In this document: piece after piece, positions 1-11,700 of the stretch
How the letters are laid out: each line of letters begins with the position of its first letter
Numbering within the stretch: position 1 is the first letter of the stretch
Made by a program: the position numbers and the translations under genes
DNA from: Lepidodermella squamata
Taxonomy: Eukaryota; Gastrotricha
NCBI GenBank assembly: GCA_047495785.1
Contig: JBLDXI010000009.1
Span: forward strand, 372,001 to 436,000
Reading direction: 5' to 3'
Length of the DNA stretch: 64,000 bases
Notes under the pieces: generated by a model
Told to the model about the DNA's origin: nothing
Seen by the model: the letters and a program-made list of their open reading frames with translations, nothing else
The model's database searches: none

Positions 1-2887
1 CGTGGGCATAAAGGCGAGCCAACCCCGTACGGGAACAAATTAGGAAAAGCCTTGATAAAAAATTCGGCGTCACGTTCATTTTGGAAGACGTTCGATGATG
101 TCACACGAAAACGTTTTAGATTTTCGCCGTCTTTGATTTCATCAACTTTTTCGACATCAGGTTGCCGGCCTTGCGATGTGTTGACATCAAATAAACCAGA
201 ATGAGTTTCTAACAATCCACCTTCATCTAAACCGCTATTCACGCGAATCGATTCTGCGCTGATGTCACCCATGATTTCTTCGCCATCATTCAAAATCGTA
301 GTCAAATCCAACCTTTCATCATCTTCAGGTAATGCATTGAGCGCAACATCATCAATGGGAATCATTTTGAACGATTTGTTGTTTTGTTTCAAGAACATCA
401 TGAAGTCACGCACCAATTCTCGCCGAACACGAACGTATTTTTGTTTGGCAATCTAACCATACAAGTCAAATATGAAATAAATCTCCAAAATTTCACAAAT
501 TTTACCTTCATGTCATCGTCAGTAGCATTCGCGAAAACAACAAGGTAATCTTTATCTTCCAAAGCCATGGGCATTTGTGTAGCAGCAGGACCGGGAGTAG
601 CGACAAGAGCAATCGTGTGGCTACGTAATTGTCTGCGTAAATTTCGACCGATTATTTGAATGTTCGCAGCAATTTGAACGAGCGATGTCATCTTTCGTTC
701 CGCCCAAGACAATGACGAAAATTGTTCCGGCAATCTCCCAAACGCCCATCCATTTGCTATTGCCATCACAGGCGGCGTTTTTATGCTAGAAGAGCAAAGC
801 GAGTCGTAACAATGCTTGCAAAACTGCATGGAAGTTCCTTCTGCACTGTTCGAAACGCCTGCAGGATTCAAAGCGAGGCCGGCTAATCGTTCGTCAATAT
901 CCTTCGCGCAGTATTCCTGACGCACACTGCTAGGAATGGAATCGGCCCAACGCAATCGAGACAATCGGTTGTAGATAAACGACTGCTCCAGGATTTTCGT
1001 AATGATGTCTCGTTTTGGTACTAGTTCCTGACAGACAGCGCACACCGTTTCAGTCAAATTATCCGCCGAGAAGAAGTCCTTGATTTTGTTGACTGCATTT
1101 TCTTTCTTGAAATCAGAGATTGCTTCGAACACTCGCATGCTTGAATCGACATCGGCATCGGGTAAATCCTCCGGCTGAACCGTTTCCTATGAATAATTTT
1201 GTTTTCCCTTAAACGTTTCTCCAATTGTTCAAGCTGATTACCTTGACCTCGTATATATCTTCACTATAACAAGGTGTATCCTCGGCAATAAATAAATTGC
1301 GTGATTGAGACTTAGAGCCTGATTGTGCTTTTGGCGTCGTTGTCCCTGTCACTGTAGATTGTGAAGACTGCGGATGTTTTCCTACATAATAGTGAATAGC
1401 GAATGTGTATGCAGCACCATGGAGTAAATAGCCTACTTATTTCAGCGTCAACATCTTCGGCTTTCACCATTAAAGGTGTTTTCTTTATTTGATTCTCTGT
1501 TAGCAAGCCGCGCTCAATCAATCTCTTTGATTGCAAAGCAGATAAATGCAGCAATTCCATTCTTCCAAAGCACTGCTCTTTAAATTTGGACAGGGTTTCA
1601 AAACCGAACAATTTCATGGCAAAACAGGCGTGAAAATAAGCACCGATGCCTTCGACTTCGATTCGATTTGCATCCAATTGATCAATCTATCCGAATAATG
1701 TTAAATCAAGTTATTTTGCACTAAAGCCTACCATTTTCAATTTTAGAGGTGTCAAGCGCATTTCTGGCATAGCCTCTATTCTAGCAGGCCCAGACGGCGT
1801 TGAATGTCCAGTTGCGGATGATGAAGTCATAGGTCTTTTTACAACAAGGCTACCTCCTTCTACAAAACAACCACAGAATTAGAATAATTGTATCAATTAT
1901 AAAATGCATGCCTACCATTGTTAAAATCAAGCTGTCTTTTGCCACCCAAAACAGCTGGGCTTGCAAGGTCGATTCGCACAGGGAGTTTCGGAGGGGTCGA
2001 AAACATGCTTATGTTAACGGTAGGAATAGCCTTTCCGCTGTTCGATGGCAGTTGAACTGGAATTCTTGAAGGACTAGCCATACTAGCTGAAAACAGAGGT
2101 TTGCCAATTGAAGCAGCTTCTGTATTAGACATTTAGTTGAATCCAAACTAAGTAACAAGTAAAGTGTATAAACGTACGTGTAGTACGTGTGGAAACAACT
2201 TTGCGAAACTCAGGACCAGTATGATCACAGCTATTCGACCGCTGATTATTTGCTGAAGAAAAAATACTAGTGTCACTAAAAAATCTCCTTACAGCACTTA
2301 CGCCCTGGATTAGACTCGATGTCGCCACAAACCAAAATAGAAAAAGTCACGGTTGATCTGCTAAATCTCCAGCGCAAACAATTACGGAAAACTTCTTTCG
2401 CAGCGAAATGATCAACCGCATCAACCCAATCGCCCCATGGTTCATACAGAGCTTCACTCAATACCTTCTGTCTTCCTTGATACCACGTTGAATCGTTTCT
2501 CAGCAAACTTATAATAACAAAAACCAAAACAGTTGCTGGCAGTCGCTTCATCGGAAATAAACTAGGAAAAAACATAAAATAGAACTCATGCATGTATGGA
2601 TGATGTGAATGATGCGTATAGTTATGATCATGGCAGTTTTCACCCAGATCAGGGTTTGGCTGTCGTTTACGGTTGACTTCGGTATCATACGGCTGTACAT
2701 AGGCCGCTGAAAAGCGTTGTTGCCATGAATGATGCGTATAGTTATGATCATGGCAGTTTTCACCCAGATCAGGGTTTGGCTGTCGTTTACGGTTGACTTC
2801 GGTATCATACGGCTGTACATAGGCCGCTGAAAAGCGTTGTTGCCAAGAACCAGAAACAATTTTGAAATCAGCGCCAGTTCTTGACAT
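1..2887 (-). CDS. Helitron-like transposon protein, 5' part (2A leader + DUF6570 + start of Helitron-like N domain), partial
   Basis: Eight exons join in phase on the minus strand: 2887-2302, 2252-2178, 2119-1916, 1859-1732, 1686-1437, 1381-1242, 1186-506 and 452 to beyond base 1, giving at least 838 residues. The exon 1186-506 has CxxC and CxxC cysteine pairs followed by an NGWAFGRLPEQFSSLSWAE stretch, the pattern of the DUF6570 domain found upstream of Helitron replicase-helicases. The last exon reads RVRRELVRDF and then AFPNLFPYGVG at the window edge, the opening of the Helitron-like N domain. Rep and helicase would lie left of base 1. The first exon has a hydrophobic leader (MKRLPATVLVFVIISLL) and a 2A-like motif at about residues 184-196, completed by splicing. 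The joins at 2252 and 2119 are the least certain. The exons show no stop or frameshift, so the copy may be recent. Confidence 0.72.
2289..2325 (-). other. 2A-like ribosome-skipping motif formed across an intron
   Basis: The exon ending at 2302 reads ...ILVCGDIESNPG plus one base c. The 49 bp intron 2301-2253 begins GTAAGT and ends TTCTTCAG, and the next exon begins ca. The junction codon is therefore cca (Pro), giving the full D-I-E-x-N-P-G-P consensus. Without splicing the codon is Arg and the motif is broken. 2A peptides make the ribosome skip the last Gly-Pro bond, and LxLCGDxExNPGP forms are known near the N-terminus of some non-LTR retrotransposons and sea urchin proteins. Activity here is inferred. 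Confidence 0.75.
2606..2845 (+). repeat. Perfect 120 bp tandem duplication (2 copies)
   Basis: Copies 2606-2725 and 2726-2845 are identical; the first mismatches lie just outside (2605/2725 and 2726/2846). The unit is exactly 40 codons and lies in frame in the first exon of the Helitron-like gene, so the protein carries the same 40 residues twice if translation starts at 2887. Perfect identity implies a recent event or an assembly duplication. Confidence 0.95.
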
Positions 2888-3539
2888 TAAAATAATGTTT
2901 AATATTAAAAATTATTTTTTATTCTATAATATAACTTTTTTTAGTATTTTACAACTCCCCCCGGCCGACCAAATTTCCCTGCTTTACATCCGGTTCGGGT
3001 TGTTCCAACCCTCCCGGATTCATAGGAAATACTGGAACGGCTCTAGCCGAGCCGCAATCTGGGTTCGAAGAAACGGGAAATCCACAGGTCCCTGTGCAGC
3101 CTTCGTCTTTTGTCTTTTGAGAGTGAGCTGCTCCCTAGTCGTTGTTTCACGAGGTAGGTAGTTGTGCTCTCAGCTCGCCATGCCCAACCCATACCCCCAA
3201 GCCATCCCCAAAATTGGGAAACCCAACTCCAAATTTCGAGCATTATAGCATTATATTTTTAAACTTTTGAAATCAATTTTTATACTCCATTTCGCCAATA
3301 CCCACCTCAAAAGAATAGATAAGTCCTTGATCAAATGGACCACGGTTCTTGTGCAAAAGGTATATCTCCGATCGATGGCGCAATGACTTTTGCTTGCAAT
3401 CAACGCTGCCATCGTAGGAGCAAGACGCCTTCACGTTCCTCTTTGTGACCGTAGCGTGCTGAGCAAAATATCCATGACTCCTGAGATGCGTGCTCTTACA
3501 CGTCAGAAACGCGTTCTTGGGCAATCACGTTGATCCAGT
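2888..3539. other. Non-coding stretch upstream of the Helitron-like gene
   Basis: No convincing gene. Bases 2888-2950 are AT-rich. Bases 2985-3030 (catccgg-ttcggg...aaccc...gattcatagg) resemble 6568-6606, which suggests a dispersed repeat or element end, but I cannot place a terminus. Confidence 0.4.
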
Positions 3540-5216
3540 TCTTGCGGCTGCAGTCATGCAGCTCGATGCAGCATTTCGTGGTGCCAAGCAGCGGCACGAG
3601 TATGGTCGCGTTGTAGCCAATCTGCGGCAAGCTGAGGCCCTCTGCACAACTGCGCTACCGTGACGCCTGGGTGCGTCTGCGTATGCTCGAACGGTCCTAT
3701 GGCCTTATCCGACGGCTCTCATTTACCCCCTCAACCGATCTCGCCAACGAGCTGTACCGTTACTATGTACCCTTACTGTGACCTTTCTGTCGACGCTCTT
3801 GTCCGTCAGCAGTGTCTCGAGCTCGAGAATCTTATGTTAATACCGACCCTAATGCCCTCCAGCCTAATGACGTGATTCGCCTACCGGGTACGCAGGAATT
3901 CAGTGTAAGCCAGCGTGTGCCAGCGAGGGCAATTAATAACCTGACGCCTTGCAAGGTTACTGATATCGACGTCTTTTCTAAGCGGGGCGGTGTGCCTTCA
4001 CAGACTTACCTTCGTCTGCTCTACTTTATGTGCCTCGGCAGCCAGTACACCGGATTGGAAGGAGGCAGTCGCCGTGGACCGTCCACGGTGGACGTGCACA
4101 AGTCGGACAAGACGCGTGAACCGGCGTCGTCGCGGCTTCCCATCTCGCTGTTGCCGCCAGATACCACAATACCAAGTCAGATACCATAGTTCGTAACGGC
4201 GTCCAGTTCGTAACTCCCACCGCGTGCAACAGGGCCGCTCGGACAAGCGGAAGATGGTCGGTGTTGGTCTCGATGTGAAGGCCGCCTATGATTTGGTTTG
4301 GTCCACAAGCTTGGCCAGTTGCCCCTGCCGCGTAACCTCACCGGGTGGCTCGCCGATCGAAAGCTCCAGGTGTTGCCGGTTTCCGTAGTCGGCAGGTCCG
4401 ATTACAGTGTGGAGTTCCGCAAGGGCCCCCGCTGTCTCTGCCCCTCTACATTATATACACCAGCGACCGGCTATGCTCCCTGAGTGCCTCTGGAACCTCC
4501 CTGGCCGCCTACGCCGATAATCTGACCTTCGTCGGTACGGGCGCTACTTTCCCGGAGGCCGAAGCGCGCGCTAATAGGCAGAAGTCGACCGCGTCGCCGC
4601 TTGGGCCTGCTATTGGCGCCAGCAATTCAACGCTAAGTTATCGCGTTTTCTCGGCGGCTCCCGGGCACCGCCATACCTGTGTTGCGAATTCTCGGTCTCT
4701 CTTTCGACGAAAAGCTCACCTGAAACCCTCACATCGGTTGCGTCCTCAACCGCTATGGTCGCAATTTGTAGTGTTTTCGCATGGTTGTGCGCCGCCCTAT
4801 GCTGTCGCGTTGGTGCCGTGCTACATTCTCTCGCTCGCTTCATTGCCACATTCTGGTCTGTTGCGTTCGCCATTGCCACCAATACCCAGCTTCGGCGTCT
4901 TGAAGTGCTCCCAACAATTGCCTCCGAGCATTTTTACACGAGCATGGAGCACCGAGCATGGATGACCGTGTTCGGATCTCCACCCTTGAGCTACGCTGTT
5001 GCATGCCCAGCCTACCCAGCCTACACGAGCTACCAGCCTACAAATCGTGTCAAAGCCTCTATGTCGGTAACGCTGCCTCTCGCTACGTCTTTGCCTCTCT
5101 GTGTGAGGATGTGGCGTCTGCCTCTCATGATTTAACGTATTGTTAATTCCTAATGGCTGAACGTTGAAAGACAAATTGCAAAATAAAACAGTATCAGTAT
5201 CAGTATCAGTATCCAC
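3540..5216 (+). pseudogene. Degraded non-LTR retrotransposon (Jockey/CR1-like LINE), reverse-transcriptase region
   Basis: Reverse-transcriptase motifs appear in order but in three frames. LDVKAAYDLVW (motif A) is at about 4270-4302, a LADRK...SDYSVEF stretch at about 4345-4410, GVPQGPPLS followed by YIIYTSD (motif B) at about 4404-4470, and AAYADNLTFVG (motif C) at about 4505-4540. At least two frameshifts separate them, and the catalytic YxDD is YADN, so the copy is dead. The upstream part (3540-4250) shows only scattered coding remnants with many stops. The element ends in three to four copies of a TATCAG unit at 5190-5213, a 3' tail typical of LINEs that do not end in poly-A. The clade call rests only on the motif B and YTSD wording. 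I could not define target-site duplications. Confidence 0.75.
5190..5213 (+). repeat. (TATCAG)n 3' tail of the LINE
   Basis: Three to four tandem copies of TATCAG directly follow the degraded LINE. Short tandem 3' tails are the recognition end of some non-LTR elements, and here the tail marks the right end of the insertion. Confidence 0.7.
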
Positions 5217-7245
5217 GTCGCCACGTCTGAAATTACCTGTGGTGCTGCTAAATTCTCATCTGCCGCCGGGCCCCCTCAAACAATTTACATATGTGATTCC
5301 GTTTTAATTTTCCAATGGCTCCAATGGCTTATATTTCAACTGCGTTCACTTCCGCTGTCAGTGATAAATTTCCGTGCGCCTCACTCACGTCGCAGCGGCA
5401 AGCGCCCATCTGCCTTATGCCTTATGCCACGTCATGCCCGCGCCTTATTCTTGTAGGGTCATTGATTTTGTCGCTTTTGTATTGTTGAACTGTTGAGTTA
5501 TTAAATTTTGAAATTGAGGGTAAAATTGACTTCTTTCGTTCGCATGCCCCTAATCACCGAAGGATCTCCTAGTGCTCTATGATCTTCTTAGCTTGAGGCA
5601 TCTCCTGACCGACTTGGGGCTCGAAATTGGGGCTCAATTGGGAGAAAGGAATAAGTCACAGGAAATAAAACAGGTTATAGTGCGAAGGGGGTGAGACTCA
5701 CCGCTACAGGTCATAGGTGAGGAAGCATCGTTTTCATTCTCATACTCATTTTTTATTTAAAAATGCAATATGTCTTGCAAGATGTCTTCCAAAAATATTC
5801 CTCCATCTGGCGCACACTGATATTGAGAAGAGATAAGATAATCAAGGGTTGTTATCCGCGCATCTGTCCCCTTGCAACAACGTCTTTCCCACCATACTGA
5901 TCTTTCATTGGAGAAAAATATTTCATGGCACCATTAATATGTGCATTATGATATCAATATTTTCGCGATGGGTTGCGCATTTGAATAATGTGATGCATTA
6001 TTACCGAAGAACAGCTTGCATGCATTCTGAGCCGTCACGCCGTTACATTTGTTCAGTGTTCAGTATACACTCACACGATAGAATTCAAGTCTAGCTCTCT
6101 GATTTTAGTGATGAGCGTCATCCGATGGCTGTTGCTCCTGTCCCCTGCGTTAGCATCTAGCTCATTGTCGATGCGCTTGCACTGATTCACTGCTTTTACG
6201 ATTTCTCAAACGCTTAATAAAATTAATTTCTTTTTGCGAAGAGCCTCCTGATCAGAGCAACAGTGATGCAATGTAACATGCCCCCACCGCTTAGGCAAAT
6301 AGTTGGAATCTTCTTCATTGCAACAGCGGAACATAGCTCAGTGGAGGTTGCAAAGCAGGTTGCCTTAAAAGCAACTTTCAATTTTTGCGCGCTAATTTAC
6401 CGCCCATTTTTTTGACACGTAATTTTTATTTACATAAAAATTCTGATTAATAATAAAAATTAATTTTTAATATTGTCACGCCTTACTTTAAGTGAAATCA
6501 AATTTCTGGCTCAGTCCCCGAAAGCTTTTCGGCTTAGGTGTGTGCCGTGCGCGCGCGCGATTCCTAAGTAAGACATCCGGGTTCTTCGAACCCAGATTCA
6601 TAGGCATCTTCCTTTTGGATTTCAGAATCCATGATCGATGAATCAGTCATTCAATTTCAATGATTCACGATAACCGCGCTTGAGTCACACAACCTAACTC
6701 TTTTTAGCTATGCTCTACTATGCTAATCCTTGCTATCAACCAGATCTTCGGAAAGCCGAATTACTTAACATTAATTTGACAAGAGACAAGCTTAGGAAAG
6801 TACCGTCGATGCTGATTTCAAAAGCGCGAAGAAGAGGTAACTTACCACCTTAATTCGGCTCGCCCATCTGTCATATTAGTATGTTTGGCATTGGGCGGAA
6901 GACCGTAGACCTCTGATTCAGCGAATACATGGGTTTCATGAATACAATTCACTATCAAATCTCCTATAGAATGAATCTCTCTGAGCCGAAGCAATAAATG
7001 ATTTTTACAGTTACATAAATTCACCGATGCCTGCTATAACGGCTGAACCAGGTCACGGTAATAGACCGTTTTACCTGCTATTTGAATCTAGATAGAATAC
7101 GCTGAAGAAGCCTGTCTCCTGTCAGTTCCAACGTAGGACGTGGAACTTTAGGTTTCATCGACATTCCTTAGGATAATCCGAAGCTGCGGGCGTAGAGGAT
7201 TGATTTCTTTATTGATGTTCGCCTGCTTTATTTCATAGGCCACAA
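5217..7245. other. Intergenic stretch, no supported gene
   Basis: Only short ORFs without recognisable domains. There is a CG alternation at about 6550 and a small GGGTTC-TTC-GAACCC hairpin at 6577-6591. The segment probably holds old transposon debris and the SNAP29-A promoter. The last bases before the SNAP29-A start (TTTATTTCATAG) look like a 3' splice site. Confidence 0.4.
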
Positions 7246-8072
7246 ATGTCTTATTATAACTCAAGTTCATATTCCTCGGCTTCCGGTGCATCTCGTTCGT
7301 ATGTGCCACCTCCGAAAAATCCTTTCGAGGATGATACGAATCCATTCGATGAACCAGCTGCACGACAGCCGACCGAACAAGAACGGCTGCATGATCAAAT
7401 TTTGAGCGTTCAACAAGAGAGTAAATCGTCAACCCAGCGATCTCTTGCATTATTGTATCAATCTGAAGAAGTTGGCACTGCAACGGCTCAGGTATTGACT
7501 TGGTGATGCGCTCGTTAAGATAATATTTTGTTTGTTTGTAGCAATTGATCGAGCAAGGCGAAAAATTGGACAGCATTGAAGGAAAGGTTACTAAAATTGA
7601 TGCCGATTTGAAACAAAGCCAGAAACATATAAATGGGATTAAAAGTGTCTTTGGTGGTATTACCAATTGGTGGCAGTCTAAGAAAGAAAAGAAAAGTGGC
7701 ACAGTCGAAGAGCCTTCCAAAATGCCATCGAACAGTGCTCAGGAAGCTGGCCTGAGATCGGTGATGAAAAAGTCTGAAAGTGAACATTCCACTCTCTCCA
7801 GCCGCACCACCAGCAGCTACCGGCCTCAAACTCAAACAACTTTGGCTGGGACATCTGTGAAAACTGTTATCGAGCAAAATGAATACGAAATAGAAGAAGA
7901 TCTAGGCCAAATGTCCACAATTACGGAAAGGCTAAAATACATGGCGATGGCAATGGGAGAAGAAATCGAAAAACAAAATAGCCAAATTGACAGAATTTCG
8001 ACGAAAGTTGATCGCACCGAAACGACGATGACTGGTCAGAACAAACAGATGAATCGGATTCTCAAGAAGTAA
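7246..8072 (+). CDS. SNAP29: SNAP29-like Qbc-SNARE, copy A
   Basis: Two exons, 7246-7491 and 7542-8072, with a 50 bp intron, give 258 residues, the same length as human SNAP29. The N-terminus has two NPF motifs (KNPFEDDTNPFDEP), the EH-domain-binding signature of SNAP29. Two SNARE helices follow, one from TEQERL to about residue 115 and one over the last 65 residues (from EDLGQMSTITERL to the stop), joined by a Ser/Thr-rich linker. No palmitoylated cysteine cluster is seen, as expected for SNAP29 rather than SNAP25. The family supplies two helices for membrane fusion in endosome, autophagosome and secretory traffic. AATAAA overlaps the stop region. A diverged copy lies at 28954-30038, which has an extra intron in the second SNARE helix. 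Confidence 0.93.
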
Positions 8073-8768
8073 ATAAATGGCATGCCCGGCCCTAAATTAT
8101 TGCAATTTGCGTTTTCGGATTTCGTTCCTCTCATTTTTAAACAAGAGGAGATCTTACGGCGTTGATAAGTAATATTACAAATGTCATTCCTGTCCAACGT
8201 TATTCAACTAATGCAGATTGCTGTTCTCCGTTGAATGCTGTTGATCGTTGTGACACATTTTTGTTTGAGAAATTGCTCACTTCCGGTGAAAACCGAGCTT
8301 GTGGAACACCGCGTTATCCAGAGGAGGTAGAGTTCTCCACATACGAAAATATTTCGATTGAATAAATCCTTCACCATGAGTTCACCATGAAGATTCTAAC
8401 GTATTGTGACAACGCTTGGATTGTGCCTCTTGCTCTAGAGCTTCACATTTATTGAATAGAGTTCGAATGTCAAGGATGAAGTTATTGCCGCGATCTTATT
8501 CCTAACTCATTAAAGGCTTACTTTGCTGCATTATCACATTATCTGATTGATGTAAATGAGACCTGAACGTCTTCTAAGACGACCAACGTGTATCCAATTT
8601 TATCTCTCCTCGCACTCTGCTGTAATTTTTCCATTCGCCTGAGCAGAAAACACTAAATAAATACGAATATTTAAAAATATTAGTTTTTTACTCGGAATCA
8701 AGCCTAGAAACTGCGATTTCTACATCGGTTTTATGTGATAGAAATTTACAAAACTCTGTCAGAACCCG
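8073..8768. other. Intergenic stretch between SNAP29-A and TBCCD1
   Basis: Contains the likely 3' UTR of SNAP29-A and the TBCCD1 5' region. No gene seen. CTCTGTCAG, an acceptor-like string, ends ten bases before the TBCCD1 start codon. Confidence 0.4.
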
Positions 8769-11700
8769 ATGTCGTTATTTTGCGCTCCGCCGACAGCGGC
8801 GTCCTGCGTAACCACATCACCTGCCCAGCAGGCAACGACCGCTACTTCCTCATCGGCAACAAATACTGATAATGTCACCATATGGTTAAGAACGGAACCT
8901 TTCGTCTTCTCTGCGTTGCCTATTGCCCCGCATTCGAAGCTAACCTTTGGGGTTTGTATCTTTTCAAATAAACGAGTGAATTTTGCATATCATTGATATC
9001 TTATGTAGCATATCAAAAAAATCCTGGGTTACCTGCGATCGAAGTCACCTCAGTCGTTTCCGAGGATGAAGTAATTTCTGCGGTTGCATGTTTCAAGCTT
9101 ACTAAATTTGTGCTTTCTTCAGCTTTCAAATGTGGCAGCATATTACCGTTCACAAAATGGCGATTCCGGCTGAATTGGGCCAAATGTAATTTTGATAATC
9201 AAGCCTATTTTGCTTATTTGAATTTTGAATGATCCAGTTACTTCGAAACGTTTCTCCACTATGATTCCAATACCGAATCCACGGTGCCAGACTTGCCGGC
9301 TGGCGATCAAAAGCAACCGTCGCAACAGGCTGCAACATCGGTCGATGCTCGTCGATTCGTAGTATTCCTTATGTTGCAGCATCTTCACAAAATCTCACTT
9401 CGATCTTCTCTGCAAGGCGGCGAAGAGTGGCCGGCCAGGTGCCGATCGCCTGATGTCGACCAGCGTCAGCAGATGTCTAATAGAGTATAGAAAATTGCCT
9501 CTCTCGCGTGACTTTTCTAAATTTATCTTGTAATTTTGCAGTCATTCGATGAGAATGCCCATCAGATATTTTTCCTGAACAATTTGGAGGACATTTTGGT
9601 TGCGCTTCAGGACCCAGTTGGTCCATCGACTTCATCAGGTGGTGATATGAAGAGTCCCCGACCTACTCTGAGCTGGGCTTCAATCCGAGCCCTTGATTTT
9701 GTGCTAAGCGGCTCGCCTGACTCCAACAAGTTTGCTTCGCACTAATCGTATCTGTTTTTTTATTTGAAATAAAATCTTTTTTAAAGGACTATCTTGCCGT
9801 ACAGTCAGTTGTTCAGAAACTGCAATAATGTCGATCAGGGGCCATCTAATGTTGTGCTATCTGAAAACACTTATTTGCTGCGTAACGTCGAATCTTTCAT
9901 TCGATCTCACATGTCACCGAACCCTTTCGGACTCGTGGCCTGTTCACTCAATGGCAAGCGCCTGGTTTGGCCTTTCCAAGGTGAGTTGAGAATATGTTTC
10001 GCTGAAATTGAATGGCATCGCGTCTGCTGGCTTTTATTTCTTACTTTTTGTTTGTTAAATTACAACAATATTTAGCAACAGTTATTATCATGACAACAAA
10101 TCAAATCGCTGATGCACAGAAAACTTTCCTGGTGATATAGTAAATTGACGTCATAAGTTTTCATAAAGAGTTTTGTTAAATTATTTGTCCGCAACTGGGT
10201 CGAAACTGACCACCCAAGGCTGCAAAGCCTTCAGCGAAAGAATGAGGCGGTCAACGAAATTGCGATTTGGCAAGAATGTGGATGTATTGCGCACCAAAAA
10301 CATGACATCCACTGCCGACTGATTATGCGCGAGACAGACGGGAGATTCAAATATGAGAACGATTAGTTAGAATCATGAATTTTGACGATAGTTTTTTTTA
10401 TACAAAAAGTGATAGCAAAAGATTCTCACAGATCGCCAGTCGTTCACACACGCAATCAGTCGCCTTAGAAAAGCAATAATTTTTTTGTAATTTGAGATTT
10501 AACGCTGTAATTAAAATGTCGCGATAAAACAAATGTTAAAAGGAAGATGATAATCATGACATGATCAGCTCCAAAACGGCAGATTTCTTATTTTGAGTTA
10601 TTTTTTTGTTTGTAATGTACAAGAAAAACTGGTGTTGAAGTTATTTGAAGAAAACAGTAACTTTTTTTATAATAATAGCTTGAAAACAGTCGATATGATC
10701 AAAAGTAGCAATGATAATAATTAATAATTAGAATATTCATCAATAATATTTTTATGCTATTTAACTCTTATTAACAAGAATGTTGGTGGCACCCTACGTG
10801 AAGTTAGTGATACTTATTGCGCCACTACTGCCGTCTGTTCGATCTTTTCGTTGCTGGTGGGTTCGACGACGGGGGCCGAAGTGGTTTCTTCACCGTTGAC
10901 TCCGTTTGTCTCAGCAGCAGCAGCAGTAGCTTCATCGTGCGCAGCGTGGCCGTTGCCGTTGCATTTGCCGTTCTCTTGCGCCGGCTCTTCGGTGGTCGCC
11001 GTGGCCAGAAGCGCGGCTCCGTCGAGCATGCCGTTCTCCGCCGGCTTCTCAGCGGCCGCTTTCTCCTCATCAGTCGTCTTCTCGGCGGTGCCGTTAGCTT
11101 CGGTTTTCTGCTTCGGCGATCGGCGCATTCGCCTGCCCAGGGCGCGCAACTGGCTCATGAGGCCCATGCGTTGGAAAGCGGCGCGCATGTTGGCGACAAT
11201 GGCTCGCCGCTTCTTCGACTTGATCGGAGTGCTGGCGGCATTGGGGGCCTCGCCGTTGGCCGGGGTCGTCTCTTCGGTCGCGGCGTGTTCGCAACCGTTG
11301 CCGTTTTCCAGCTTAATATCGCCGTTGGTAGCGCACTCGATTTTCTCGGCTTGAACCTATGATACATAAATTAAGGTAGTAGATACCGATGTGACTTTCG
11401 AGTAAAGGCAGTATTACCTCAGGTGCAATCGCCTGAACGGATTCGGCATTCTCAGCTTGAACTGTCTCGTTAGTCATAATTACGAGGTTCGAGATGGAGA
11501 ATTCAAAATAATAGCTTTAAATCCCTATAAATGCGGAAAATAAGAAACGATTAGGCGAAACGGAAAAAAATAAGCGGCGGCCGGATTGTGTCCAGCCGGG
11601 TTTTTGGTGTATGTTGATTTGTCCCCGGCAATTGTTGATGGATGCTGGTGATGGCATGAAACTTCATCCGCCAAGCCAGAGGATAAATAAATGGCTAGTT

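Noticed and set aside
2985-3060. Possible Helitron terminus or tRNA-like hairpin
   Set aside because: Shares words with 6568-6606, but I could not find a CTRR end, a defined hairpin end or a cloverleaf, so no terminus or RNA gene is called.
3998-4246. Minus-strand Arg-rich ORFs in the LINE region
   Set aside because: No similarity to anything; the plus strand carries ordered reverse-transcriptase motifs.
7148-7877. Minus-strand ORFs over SNAP29-A
   Set aside because: Shadows of the SNAP29 exons, whose product is clearly recognisable.
10817-11362. Long plus-strand ORFs opposite the nested minus-strand gene
   Set aside because: They mirror GC-rich minus-strand exons, lack splice logic and read as Arg/Phe/Ser-rich low-complexity protein; the minus-strand model has matching phases and a start.
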